From positions 124,001-188,000 of the forward strand of contig NZ_SMJU01000001.1 of assembly GCF_004348825.1 (NCBI RefSeq): a stretch of 64,000 nt of DNA, written 5' to 3'. Positions 45,165 to 54,011 of this stretch are shown here, piece by piece. A model generated the notes under the pieces. That model did no database searches. It was given only the letters and a program-made list of their open reading frames with translations, and was not told the DNA's origin. This DNA is from Arundinibacter roseus. Its GTDB lineage: Bacteria > Bacteroidota > Bacteroidia > Cytophagales > Spirosomataceae. Made by a program: the position numbers and the translations under genes. Each line of letters begins with the position of its first letter. Positions within the stretch are counted from its first letter, which is position 1.

Positions 45165-45911
45165 ATGATTGAGATAAAAAACATTGTCAAATCGTTTGGC
45201 GATAAAGAAGTTCTGAAAGGAGTAAGCTGCATTCTCCGGCAAGGAGAAACCAATCTCATTATTGGTGGAAGCGGTACGGGTAAAAGTGTACTTCTGAAAT
45301 GTATCATTGGCCTGATTAAGCCCGACGAAGGGGCGATTCTCTACAACGACCGCGATTTTTATAATAGCAGCCTTGAAGTTCAGCAATCGATCCGGCGGGA
45401 AATGGGGGTACTATTTCAGGGTGGAGCTTTGTTTGATTCACAGACCGTCCATCAAAACATTCAATTTCCGCTCGATATGCTCACGACCATGTCCGAAGCC
45501 GATAAGCGGGAGCGCGTGGAGTTTTGCCTGCAGCGGGTAGGGCTTGAAGGAACCGGCAAACGAATGCCCTCGGAAATAAGCGGAGGGATGAAAAAAAGGG
45601 TGGGCATTGCCCGGGCCATCGTCATGAATCCAAAGTACCTTTTCTGTGACGAACCTAACTCCGGCCTTGACCCGCTGACGGCCGTCAAGATTGATGAGTT
45701 AATTAAAGAAATCACGCAGGAATATAACATTACTACTCTCGTGATTACTCACGACATGAATTCGGTGATGGAAATTGGCGAGAATATCATTTTTCTGCAC
45801 AGCGGTCACAAACTGTGGGAAGGCGACAACCAAACGCTGATGCATTCGGATGTGGCAGAATTGAATGAATTTATTTTTGCCAATAAACTACTCCGTGACC
45901 TTCGCTCCTAG
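45165..45911 (+). CDS. mlaF: MlaF-type ABC transporter ATP-binding protein
   Basis: 248 residues. Walker A IGGSGTGKSVLLK (about 38), Q-loop FQGGALFDS, signature SGGMKKRVGIARA (about 140) and Walker B YLFCDEPNSGLDP, then the H-loop VITHDM. It drives the permease encoded 17 bp upstream. Full-length. Part of the lipid-trafficking pair mlaEF. Confidence 0.94.
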   Translation: MIEIKNIVKSFGDKEVLKGVSCILRQGETNLIIGGSGTGKSVLLKCIIGLIKPDEGAILYNDRDFYNSSLEVQQSIRREMGVLFQGGALFDSQTVHQNIQFPLDMLTTMSEADKRERVEFCLQRVGLEGTGKRMPSEISGGMKKRVGIARAIVMNPKYLFCDEPNSGLDPLTAVKIDELIKEITQEYNITTLVITHDMNSVMEIGENIIFLHSGHKLWEGDNQTLMHSDVAELNEFIFANKLLRDLRS

Positions 45912-45918
45912 ATAATTT

Positions 45919-47439
45919 TCAGGCAGATGCACCCAAATAGCGCCTCAGTTGCGGCGGCAGCGTCTGCCGTTCAATCAGAAGTGTGGTTATGATAAAGACC
46001 AGAAACAAGAGCGCTTTAACTACGAAGGTTTGCCAGAAATCGGGCAGGACGATCCAGGACGCCGCATAAATAAATAGCCCGCCTACGCCAATGTAGCCCA
46101 AAGCCGAACTCAGGTTGTAGGGAACCGGGTAAAACTTTTGTCCAAAATAATAACACAGCCCGGCCATTAAACTACCCGAACCGGCAAAAGCCAAAGCACA
46201 CCCAAAATAGCCCAAATGCGGCACAAGCAGGATATTTAGCAAAGCTGTGGTTGAAGCACCCGTCAGGGTCAAATAGGTGCCATAGTGCGTTTTATCGGTC
46301 AGCTTAAACCAGGCAGCGAGGTTATAGTAAACTCCCAGAAACAAAAATCCGAGCAGCAGCCAGGGGACTACGATGAGTCCTTCGTGGTAAATTTTCTTTC
46401 TCAAAAATAGTGTCGCCAGCAGATCAAGGTTCAGGCAAATGCCGACCCACATCAGCACGCACACGATGATAAACCACTTCATAATTTGTGCAAAAACGGC
46501 CGGTGCATTTTTGTCTTCGGCTTTGGAAAAGAAAAAAGGTTCAGCAGCGTACTTGAATGCCTGAATTGACAAATTCATAAAGATAGAAAGCTTAAAGGCC
46601 TGCCCATAAATCCCGATTGCGTCTTTGGTGGTTCGTCCGGCATAAAAATTCTCCGGCAGTAGATATTGCAGAAACATTCGGTCGAAGAGCAGATTGGTGG
46701 CTCCGGCAATATTCATGACCATGATCGGGAAAGCATATACCCACACAGGCTTGAAAATCGAAAGATTCCAGAGAAATGTGAAGTCCCGGATTTCCTGCCG
46801 TAAAAACCAGAAGAAGGTTAAGTTGGCCACGAGGTTAGCCATTATGATGTAGGCGGGGGCAATTGCCGGATTATAAAACAGGGAAACCACGGGCTGAAAA
46901 ACGGTCAGATATTTCCCGTCAATAATATCCTGACATATAACAAGAAAGAAAATATTCAGGCCAATATTCAACAGAATATTAACGACCCGAATACGAACAA
47001 ATTTTTTCGCTTTCTTTTCCAGTCGGAGCCGCGCAAAGGGAATTGCCACGATGCTGTCGGTAGCCATAATAATCGCCATCCAGCGTACTAACCGCACTTC
47101 TTCGGGATATTGAATAAAGCGGGCGATAGGCTCCGCAAAAAGCAGAATACTTCCCGAAAAGACCACACTAACGAGCACAACGGCGCTCATGATGAGGTTG
47201 TAATAGTGAGTACGGTCGGTTTCTTTTTGGGCAAATCGGAAAAAAGCCGTTTCCATGCCAAAGGTATACAGCACAAAGGATAACCCGGCGTAGGTGTAGA
47301 GCTGCACTTGTACAGCCAACTCCGCTGGAACAAAGAGTTGGGTGTGTAAAATAACAAGCAGGTAATTCAATAATCGGCCCAACATGGTACTGACGCCGTA
47401 AGTTGCGGTTTCGCCAGCCAGTTTTTTCAACACACTCAT
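45919..47439 (-). CDS. Polysaccharide flippase (oligosaccharide flippase/MATE-like family)
   Basis: 506 residues with about 12-14 membrane helices. The N-terminus LAGETATYGVSTMLGRLLNYLL is the classic start of Wzx-like flippases. Charged residues are mainly in short loops, and there is no signal peptide. It would move lipid-linked oligosaccharides across the inner membrane, for cell-surface polysaccharide. No glycosyltransferase cluster is nearby, so the substrate is unclear. Confidence 0.86.
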   Translation of the reverse strand: MSVLKKLAGETATYGVSTMLGRLLNYLLVILHTQLFVPAELAVQVQLYTYAGLSFVLYTFGMETAFFRFAQKETDRTHYYNLIMSAVVLVSVVFSGSILLFAEPIARFIQYPEEVRLVRWMAIIMATDSIVAIPFARLRLEKKAKKFVRIRVVNILLNIGLNIFFLVICQDIIDGKYLTVFQPVVSLFYNPAIAPAYIIMANLVANLTFFWFLRQEIRDFTFLWNLSIFKPVWVYAFPIMVMNIAGATNLLFDRMFLQYLLPENFYAGRTTKDAIGIYGQAFKLSIFMNLSIQAFKYAAEPFFFSKAEDKNAPAVFAQIMKWFIIVCVLMWVGICLNLDLLATLFLRKKIYHEGLIVVPWLLLGFLFLGVYYNLAAWFKLTDKTHYGTYLTLTGASTTALLNILLVPHLGYFGCALAFAGSGSLMAGLCYYFGQKFYPVPYNLSSALGYIGVGGLFIYAASWIVLPDFWQTFVVKALLFLVFIITTLLIERQTLPPQLRRYLGASA

Positions 47440-47518
47440 ACTAATTCAGGGTTCTTGATTGCTTTTCTTCATCCACCGAAGCGGGCAGCAAATATACTTC
47501 TTTGGGTAGGGTTTGCAC

Positions 47519-47553
47519 AAAAAAAGTCCTTTTCCGCCGAAACGAAAAAGGAC
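47519..47553 (-). terminator. Terminator of the TetR gene
   Basis: An 11-bp stem GTCCTTTTCCG / CGAAAAAGGAC (one wobble) with a 6-nt loop and seven T's on the minus strand, 25 bp beyond the stop codon. Confidence 0.8.
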
Positions 47554-47577
47554 CCCGGAAGTAACTTTCTCAATCGA

Positions 47578-48186
47578 TTATTTATCGAGTGCAGCAATAA
47601 TGTCTACCAATGTTTTTTCGATCCGGCTCCATCCTTCTTCGGATTGCAGGTCAATCGCCATGATTTTATCGCGATAATCGGCTGAAACTGTCAAATGGTA
47701 AATCCCGCCAATTAGAATTGCTATGAGCGCCTCTGTGTCAGGATAGCCTGGGATTTGTCCGATTTTTTCCGACATTTTGTTTCCCACATCATTGCGGGCA
47801 TCAGAAAGCACGGGTTTTCCTGCGCCGATTTCCCAACGAATCAGATCCCGGGTTGCTTTACGCTCCCGAAGGTCTTTCAGGTTGGTTTTCATGATGTCAG
47901 TCCACACTTTACCCCGATCTTCGGGTGCAGGTGTTGGTAGATTTTCGATAAATTCCAGGCTGGAAGTTGTCGTATACTGACCGGTTTTGACAAACTGTTC
48001 CATCAGGCCATCTACGCCACCAAAGTATCTGTAAATCAGAACCTTGTTAACGCCTGCCTGACGAGCAATGAGGTTCACACCAACTTTCTCGGTGCCGTAT
48101 TGCTCAATCACTTCGCCTACTGCCTTCAGAATTTTACCTTTGGTGCGCTCACGATCGCGCTTCTTTACTTTTGCTTGTGTAGCCAT
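47578..48186 (-). CDS. TetR-family transcriptional regulator
   Basis: 202 residues. The N-terminal helix-turn-helix has the normal pattern TKGKILKAVGEVIEQYGTEKVGVNLIARQAGVNKVLIYRYFGG in pieces, about residues 14-55, with the recognition helix near VNKVLIYRYF. The C-terminal ligand domain is helical and not recognisable. It probably represses a gene or its own promoter in response to a small molecule. The A/T-rich upstream region is the most likely target. Confidence 0.92.
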   Translation of the reverse strand: MATQAKVKKRDRERTKGKILKAVGEVIEQYGTEKVGVNLIARQAGVNKVLIYRYFGGVDGLMEQFVKTGQYTTTSSLEFIENLPTPAPEDRGKVWTDIMKTNLKDLRERKATRDLIRWEIGAGKPVLSDARNDVGNKMSEKIGQIPGYPDTEALIAILIGGIYHLTVSADYRDKIMAIDLQSEEGWSRIEKTLVDIIAALDK

Positions 48187-48750
48187 TTAGCGGGGTTATT
48201 TAGGAGTGTATAGTAAAAAAATAAAATGCACAGAATGAGGACTTATACTACAATGTGTAACTTTTTCTCGTGTCTCAAACCTAATTGAGAACGCATATAA
48301 ACGGTGAATTCAAAATTGCTGAGTACGTAAATATGTAACCCTGTATAATTGAAAGCGCTGGTGCGGAGTATATGTAGAGTATATTGATATTTCGGTGACG
48401 AATATACAAAAAAAGATTTCGGCACCAATTTTATTTTCAAAATAAGTTACTAAAGAAACTTAGGGTTTTTAACCTCAGGAAAATTGACCAAAGAGTATTC
48501 TATTATAAAATACTGATAAACAATTATTTAAAAAACGGAATGAACACGATTGACGACAGAAGATCAGAAAATTAAGATAAAAAAAATATTTAATTGTAAA
48601 CTTCAATGAAGCAATTTCGTTTAACCCAACTACTCTTTTTCTGAATAGCTTACCGAAGAATCTGCATTCGTTCAAGCCATATGCATGTAAAGGTACCTGT
48701 TAAAAAAAGAACTTATGCCTACTTTTACCCAAAAATCAAGCTAATCCATA
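48187..48750. other. Long A/T-rich intergenic region
   Basis: 564 bp between divergent tetR and the trpF-like gene. Short frames inside have no start signal or family pattern and are probably chance. A minus-strand TAGGTTTG at 48276-48283 fits a -7 element for tetR, but the -33 is not at the right spacing. No other feature is seen. Confidence 0.6.
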
Positions 48751-49398
48751 ATGCGACCAAGAGTAAAAATTTGCTGCATCAGCAGTATCAATGAAGCAAA
48801 AATGGCCATCAACTATGGTGCAGCAGCCCTGGGACTCGTTGGCCATATGCCCAGTGGGCCGGGAATAATTGAAGACGATCTGATCCATGATATTGCGAGG
48901 ATTGTTCCACCGCCCATTGCTACATTTTTATTGACCAGCGAAACAAAGCCACTCGAAATAATCAATCATTTCAAACGCGTTTATACTACCACGATTCAGA
49001 TTGTGGACGCACTCGAAGAAAGAGACTATGAGATGCTGCGAACCCAACTGCCACAGGTAAAATTAGTACAGGTAATTCATGTACTTGATGAGCGTTCGGT
49101 ACAAGAAGCCATTGAAGTATCAAGGTTTGCAGACGCCATTTTGCTCGATAGTGGAAATCCCAATTTGTCTATAAAAGAATTGGGCGGAACCGGGCGAACC
49201 CACAACTGGGAGTTGAGCAGAAAAATTCGGGACGCAATTTCAATCCCATTGTTTCTTGCTGGTGGATTAAACAAGGATAACGTAAAAAAAGCTATTGAAA
49301 CCGTGCAGCCTTTTGGCATTGATCTTTGTAGTAGCGTTCGAACGAACGGAAGACTTGATGAACAAAAATTAAAAGATTTTTTTGAAGCTCTTTCCTGA
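48751..49398 (+). CDS. Phosphoribosylanthranilate isomerase-like protein, outside a trp operon
   Basis: 215 residues of a TIM barrel that resembles TrpF: VKICCISS replaces the usual KICGIT (Cys remains), IAFLLTS-type strand, LVQVIHV, ILLDSG and the GGTGRTHNW loop, and FLAGGLNKDNV with the phosphate-binding GIDLCSSVRTNGRLDEQK. These residues suggest the same phosphate site as TrpF. The gene is alone, with no tryptophan genes nearby, so it may be a paralogue with a different substrate. Confidence 0.78.
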   Translation: MRPRVKICCISSINEAKMAINYGAAALGLVGHMPSGPGIIEDDLIHDIARIVPPPIATFLLTSETKPLEIINHFKRVYTTTIQIVDALEERDYEMLRTQLPQVKLVQVIHVLDERSVQEAIEVSRFADAILLDSGNPNLSIKELGGTGRTHNWELSRKIRDAISIPLFLAGGLNKDNVKKAIETVQPFGIDLCSSVRTNGRLDEQKLKDFFEALS

Positions 49399-49434
49399 AA
49401 TATCATACAATTTCTACGACATGAATAAATAAAA

Positions 49435-51165
49435 CTAGGCAATCGCTGGCAAAGTAATCGTAAATGTACTTCCGGTACCGAAGTCAGTTTCTACCAAAAT
49501 TTGGCCTCCCTGCGCTTCGATAAACTCTTTGCTGATGGCAAGCCCCAGCCCGGTCCCCTCTTTTTTGGAGCCCGGCACCCGAAAGTACCGATTAAATAGT
49601 TTGTCGATATATTGAGGAGCAATGCCCTGCCCGGTATCTTTCACCGCAATTTGAATGAATCCTTTTATGTAAACCAGCGACACATAAATTACCGATCCGT
49701 CGTAGGAGTACCGAATTGCGTTGGATAGGAGATTAGTTAATACCCAGGTTGTTTTTTCAACGTCTACCTCTGCGTAGGGCAACTCGTCGGGTATGGAAAA
49801 TTCAAACGTAATACGTTTTTGAGCGGCCTGCGTTTTGACGGCTTGCACGGCATCGGCAACGAGGACTCCGGCATCCGTTGACGTTGGTATAATTTTTATA
49901 TTTCCGCTTTCAATTTGAGTAATATTTAATAACTCGGAGGTAATTTTCAATAGCCGGTCAGCATCTTGCCGAATACCACTCAGCAGATTCCGCTGTTCGC
50001 TGTTCAATGGGCCGATCTGTTCATTTTCCAATAATTGCACACTCATTTTTACCGACGAAATTGGCGTTTTAAATTCATGGGAAACCGTTGCGATGAAGCT
50101 TGTTTTCGCAAAATCCAGTTCCTTGTAGGCCGTTACATTGCGTAGGATAATTACGTGTCCGATGAGTCGCGTGGCTGTTTCGCCGGGCGGAACAATAGAA
50201 ATGGGGTGCGTATCCTTTTCAAAATAACTTTCCTGATGATTCGCATAAATCTTGATGGATTCAGACGCAGCATCCGACGATTGCTCAGCAGAAGTAAGCA
50301 GGTCTTCTATCAATCTTCGAACCAAATCATTCCGAAGTGCCAGCTCACGAGTTTGATGCCCAAGCAATTCGGAAGACGACAGGCCGAGAATATCCAGCGC
50401 TTTATCATTGGCAAAAATCACTTTTAAACTTTCATCCAGTCCAATTACCGGATCGGACATGTTGCTGATCAACGTCTCAATCCGTTTTTTTTCCATATGC
50501 AGCCGCGCCACATTGCTGTCTTTGTATTCTTCCAGCTTTTCGGCCATTGTGTTAAAAGACTGAGCGAGTTCACCAAATTCATCATGGCTCTCAAAATGCA
50601 GCCGTTCGTGGTAGTTTCCCGCAGCAATTTGCTGAATACTCTGTGAAAGCTCTCGTATCGGGTCGGCAATTTGGGAAGGCAAATTGATGAGCAACACAAA
50701 CGCAGTAAAAAAGCAAAGCGTGGCCGTTAGAGCGATCCAAAATACGGCTTTTTCGGCCCGCTCACCTGCCAATTCGCTTTTCTGCTGAATGGCCTGCATG
50801 TTCATTTCCATAATCTTGAAAAGTCCGGCCCGCAAGGTGACTTTGGCCAGGCTATCGTTCCGGTTTTTTTGAAGTCGAACGAATGCTTCCCGAACCTGCC
50901 TCGTTACTTCTTTCTCCCGGATTTCGGTCAGATTATTCTCCTGCCGAATAAGGTTGGAGTCAAAACCCATGAGCGAACGATCCTTGCTGTTTTCCAGACT
51001 CAGAAGCATGTTTCGGCTATATTCCAGGGAGTTATAATTGGCTTTCAGGATATTTTCCGCATCCGATTTGAGCGCCTGAATGTAGCGAGTTCCCACACCA
51101 CCAAGCAGAACAATCAGGATAAAGAGCAGCCCGACCCCCAGAGTTAATTTGGTTTTTATTTTCAT
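49435..51165 (-). CDS. Sensor histidine kinase of the kdp operon (HAMP-PAS-HisKA-HATPase)
   Basis: 576 residues. Two membrane helices (about 7-25 and 140-162) enclose a 115-residue helical periplasmic loop; a HAMP domain (about 165-215), a PAS domain (about 228-345), and then HisKA with SHEFKTP (H363) and HATPase motifs NLLSNAIRYS, DTGQGIAP, KEGTGLGLAI follow. Its ATG overlaps the stop codon of the KdpD N-terminal gene (TGATG), so translation is coupled. It is likely the phosphorylating half of a split KdpD. KdpD's own C-terminal kinase domain would normally be fused to the sensor. Confidence 0.92.
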   Translation of the reverse strand: MKIKTKLTLGVGLLFILIVLLGGVGTRYIQALKSDAENILKANYNSLEYSRNMLLSLENSKDRSLMGFDSNLIRQENNLTEIREKEVTRQVREAFVRLQKNRNDSLAKVTLRAGLFKIMEMNMQAIQQKSELAGERAEKAVFWIALTATLCFFTAFVLLINLPSQIADPIRELSQSIQQIAAGNYHERLHFESHDEFGELAQSFNTMAEKLEEYKDSNVARLHMEKKRIETLISNMSDPVIGLDESLKVIFANDKALDILGLSSSELLGHQTRELALRNDLVRRLIEDLLTSAEQSSDAASESIKIYANHQESYFEKDTHPISIVPPGETATRLIGHVIILRNVTAYKELDFAKTSFIATVSHEFKTPISSVKMSVQLLENEQIGPLNSEQRNLLSGIRQDADRLLKITSELLNITQIESGNIKIIPTSTDAGVLVADAVQAVKTQAAQKRITFEFSIPDELPYAEVDVEKTTWVLTNLLSNAIRYSYDGSVIYVSLVYIKGFIQIAVKDTGQGIAPQYIDKLFNRYFRVPGSKKEGTGLGLAISKEFIEAQGGQILVETDFGTGSTFTITLPAIA

Positions 51166-52289
51166 CAGGACAGAATAACTAAGTCTATTTCGCTCATGGA
51201 TAGTTTTTTCAACAGCTGATTAAAAACATTGGTAGCCAAAATCACCCGAATCAAATTGAGGTGCGGCTTGCCAACACAAATCGTAGTTATTTTTCGTAGT
51301 TCAGCCTGTTCAATAATAGCCGCCGATACTCGTGAATTTTTCACCTTGATTATTTCTGCCCCCAGCTCGGTGGCCAATTTAAAATTATTAATCAAATGCC
51401 GCTGCTTGTCCAACGGAATCCGGTCGGCACTTTCACCGGGAATCTGCACATAGAGTACGTACCATTTACTGTTGTAATAATTGGCAAGCCGGGCAGTTTT
51501 CCGAATCACCACCCGGGCAGTTTTTTCATTACTGCTTATACAAGCCATAAAACGCTCGTGCCGCACCGCTTTGGAATGGCTGATTTCCTGTTCTACCTTT
51601 CTTTCTACCTGTGATGCTACTTCTTTCAGCGCCAGTTCGCGCAGTTGTAAGATTGGCTCCTTTCGAAAAAAATTAGTCAGCGCGAGTTCAATTTTATCAG
51701 CCGAATAAATTTTCCCTTCCCGCAACCGATTGATCAGTTCATCGGCCGTGAGGTCAATGTTAACTACTTCGTCTGCCTGCGCAAGCACGCTGTCAGGAAT
51801 GCGCTCCCGCACTTCAATGCCGGTGATGCGCTTTACTTCCTCGTTTAGGCTCTCAATATGCTGGATATTTACGGCCGAAATTACGTTTATACCTGCTTCC
51901 AGAATATCCAAAACATCCTGCCATCGTTTTTCATTCTTGCTCCCTTCGGTGTTGGTATGGGCCAATTCATCTACGATCACTACCTCGGGTCGAAGATTGA
52001 TGATCGCCTGCACATCCATTTCTTCCAGCTCTTTGCCGCGGTAAAACAACTTTCGTCGGGGCACAACCGGCAAGCCCTCTACCAACTCCTGAGTTTCTTT
52101 TCGATTGTGTGTTTCGATATAACCCAGTTTTACATCAATCCCATTTTTTAGTAATGTATGGGCTTCCTGCAACATCCGGAAGGTTTTTCCCACGCCCGCA
52201 CTCATCCCAATGTAGATTTTGAATTTTCCCCGACGCGACTTTTTGATTAAATCGAGAAATTCTTCAGCAGAGCGTCTTGTTTCTTCCAT
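51165..52289 (-). CDS. kdpD: KdpD N-terminal sensor with universal-stress domain, stand-alone
   Basis: 374 residues, ending where the full KdpD would continue into its membrane part. The KdpD-specific domain (about 1-220) has Walker A IGMSAGVGKTF (28-37) and the conserved block VDELAHTNTEGSKNEKRWQDV in pieces. A universal-stress-like domain follows (about 245-370: CISSNEKTARVVI...). It has no kinase or membrane segment. It is co-transcribed with a separate kinase, so the KdpD sensor is split over two proteins, and its partner is probably the next gene. Confidence 0.9.
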   Translation of the reverse strand: MEETRRSAEEFLDLIKKSRRGKFKIYIGMSAGVGKTFRMLQEAHTLLKNGIDVKLGYIETHNRKETQELVEGLPVVPRRKLFYRGKELEEMDVQAIINLRPEVVIVDELAHTNTEGSKNEKRWQDVLDILEAGINVISAVNIQHIESLNEEVKRITGIEVRERIPDSVLAQADEVVNIDLTADELINRLREGKIYSADKIELALTNFFRKEPILQLRELALKEVASQVERKVEQEISHSKAVRHERFMACISSNEKTARVVIRKTARLANYYNSKWYVLYVQIPGESADRIPLDKQRHLINNFKLATELGAEIIKVKNSRVSAAIIEQAELRKITTICVGKPHLNLIRVILATNVFNQLLKKLSMSEIDLVILS

Positions 52290-52327
52290 ACAAGAGTTAT
52301 TTGTGCATGTAACTAAGGTGCTTTGGA

Positions 52328-53425
52328 CTAAAAGCGAAGCGAAAGCGATGTACCCACAAAGGCGTTTGTAGAAGATGGCGCATTTTTATAAGTAAACAGC
52401 GCATCTCTACTGGAAAAGGTTCTGCCTTCTACCCGCCACAAAACTTCCTGGCTGATGTGCACATCAAGATTCACTGAATACCCAAACGTCTGAAATCCAT
52501 TGGGCGTATTGGTTGCTATGATAACCCCATTCTTATCAGCAAAATACTCTGCACGAGCACCAACCGACACAATACCGGAAGGCGTAAAACGAGCCATCAT
52601 AATGGGTGCATACCACGGATTGTACGCTGCGCTTCCTTTGAACTTTTGTTCAATTCCTATATCAAAACCAAGGATAAGACCAAATTTCTGATGAAGTTGA
52701 AGTTGGGCATAAAGATTATGAAAATAGCGCATTCTACGCTCAGACTCAGGGTAGTCATTCCCGACAAATGAGCTGCTGTTGATCAGCAGGCGGTCGGTTG
52801 GCGTCCAGCTGACCTGATGCCCGAAGGCTGGTGACTGATTGCCCGGTTGGCGCTGAATTCGCTGCCAGCCATTTAACACAAGTCCGCTCAACAGCCACTG
52901 TCCGTCGGCAGAGGTATACGTAAGTTTCGCTCCTGACAAATAGTACGGCGAGTTTTCGGCCATCAGGCTGCGGGTCATCGTCCAGCAGTTGGCACCAATG
53001 GCACTTTCAAAACCGATGTGTGAAGCAAAAATACCCATATCGAGCCACAGCGATTTTTTTGCCGACAGTTTAACTCCTACATTGGCTTCAAACACATTTT
53101 TGAGTACTCCTTCCTCAGCCGCCAAATTTGCATTGGCGTAGGTACCAGCCATCACCGCCAACTTTCCCCGAACGCGCTCAGTTTGTACCTCGGCCTGTAA
53201 AAAACCAAGGTTAAGGTTTACTTCATTGTGCCGATTGTAGGAATACAGAAACGCTGGTCGTGTATGGTTCTCAGGATTTGAGAAATCATAGACATAGTAG
53301 GTTTCCAAATAGCCGCTGACCGTTAATTTACGAGCCTCGGTATTTAAAGAATCTGATTGCGCCCAGCTGCGGGAGTTCAATCCTGCGCATAGGAACAACC
53401 CGAAAAATATCAATAGTTTTTTCAT
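52328..53425 (-). CDS. Outer-membrane porin-like beta barrel in the kdp operon
   Basis: 365 residues with a signal peptide (LLIFFGLFLCAGLNSRSWAQ). The rest alternates in beta-strand patterns, beginning LTVSGYLETYYVYDF and ending in FVGTSLSLRF with terminal Phe, a typical outer-membrane insertion signal. The family is the porin/DUF1597-like protein often found next to kdp in Bacteroidota. It might give potassium a route through the outer membrane, an inference from the neighbours. It is 2 bp from the kdpC stop codon. Confidence 0.82.
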   Translation of the reverse strand: MKKLLIFFGLFLCAGLNSRSWAQSDSLNTEARKLTVSGYLETYYVYDFSNPENHTRPAFLYSYNRHNEVNLNLGFLQAEVQTERVRGKLAVMAGTYANANLAAEEGVLKNVFEANVGVKLSAKKSLWLDMGIFASHIGFESAIGANCWTMTRSLMAENSPYYLSGAKLTYTSADGQWLLSGLVLNGWQRIQRQPGNQSPAFGHQVSWTPTDRLLINSSSFVGNDYPESERRMRYFHNLYAQLQLHQKFGLILGFDIGIEQKFKGSAAYNPWYAPIMMARFTPSGIVSVGARAEYFADKNGVIIATNTPNGFQTFGYSVNLDVHISQEVLWRVEGRTFSSRDALFTYKNAPSSTNAFVGTSLSLRF

Positions 53426-53427
53426 TA

Positions 53428-53994
53428 CTATATGCTTTCCAGCATGTCAAGTTCATAATTCAGTTCCAATGCATGAATATACTCAGGGCCCAAAAATCCC
53501 AGCAATGGTTTTTGGGTGTGTTTTTCAATCAATTTCAGCAGATTTTCTTCCGAAACCTGACGAACTTTTGCAATACGCTTTACCTGAATCTGTGCCGCTG
53601 CTACTGACAGATGCGGATCCAGTCCGCTGCCACTAGCAGTTACCAATTCGGCAGGCAAATCAGCTCGCTTTACTTCCGGGTTATGGTCAAGAAAATGCGT
53701 GATTCGATCTTCTACTTCTTTGAGATGCGCAGGATTTGACGGGCCGTGGTTACTCCCACCCGATCCTGCCGCATTGTAATCAGTAGCCGAAGGGCGTGAC
53801 CAAAAGTAGCGGTCTTCGGAAAAATCCTGACCAACGTTCATGTATTGTACTTTTCCATTATAGATACGGGTATGTCCCTTTCCTTTGCCAGGAACTACCT
53901 GAGCAACACTCCATACGGCTAATGTATAAAAGACTCCAAAAAAGAGAACGCACACAGCCGTGAGTCTGATGGCAGGTAAGATGTTGGTTTTCAT
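53428..53994 (-). CDS. kdpC: Potassium-transporting ATPase subunit KdpC
   Basis: 188 residues, one N-terminal membrane helix (about 8-30). The periplasmic part has the family stretches SRPSATDYNAAGSGGSNHGPSN, DLPAELVTASGSGLDPHLSVAAA and QVKRIAKVRQ. KdpC stabilises the complex and helps potassium binding by KdpB/KdpA. It follows kdpB by 17 bp. Confidence 0.97.
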   Translation of the reverse strand: MKTNILPAIRLTAVCVLFFGVFYTLAVWSVAQVVPGKGKGHTRIYNGKVQYMNVGQDFSEDRYFWSRPSATDYNAAGSGGSNHGPSNPAHLKEVEDRITHFLDHNPEVKRADLPAELVTASGSGLDPHLSVAAAQIQVKRIAKVRQVSEENLLKLIEKHTQKPLLGFLGPEYIHALELNYELDMLESI

Positions 53995-54011
53995 TGGTTT
54001 ATAAAATTCGT

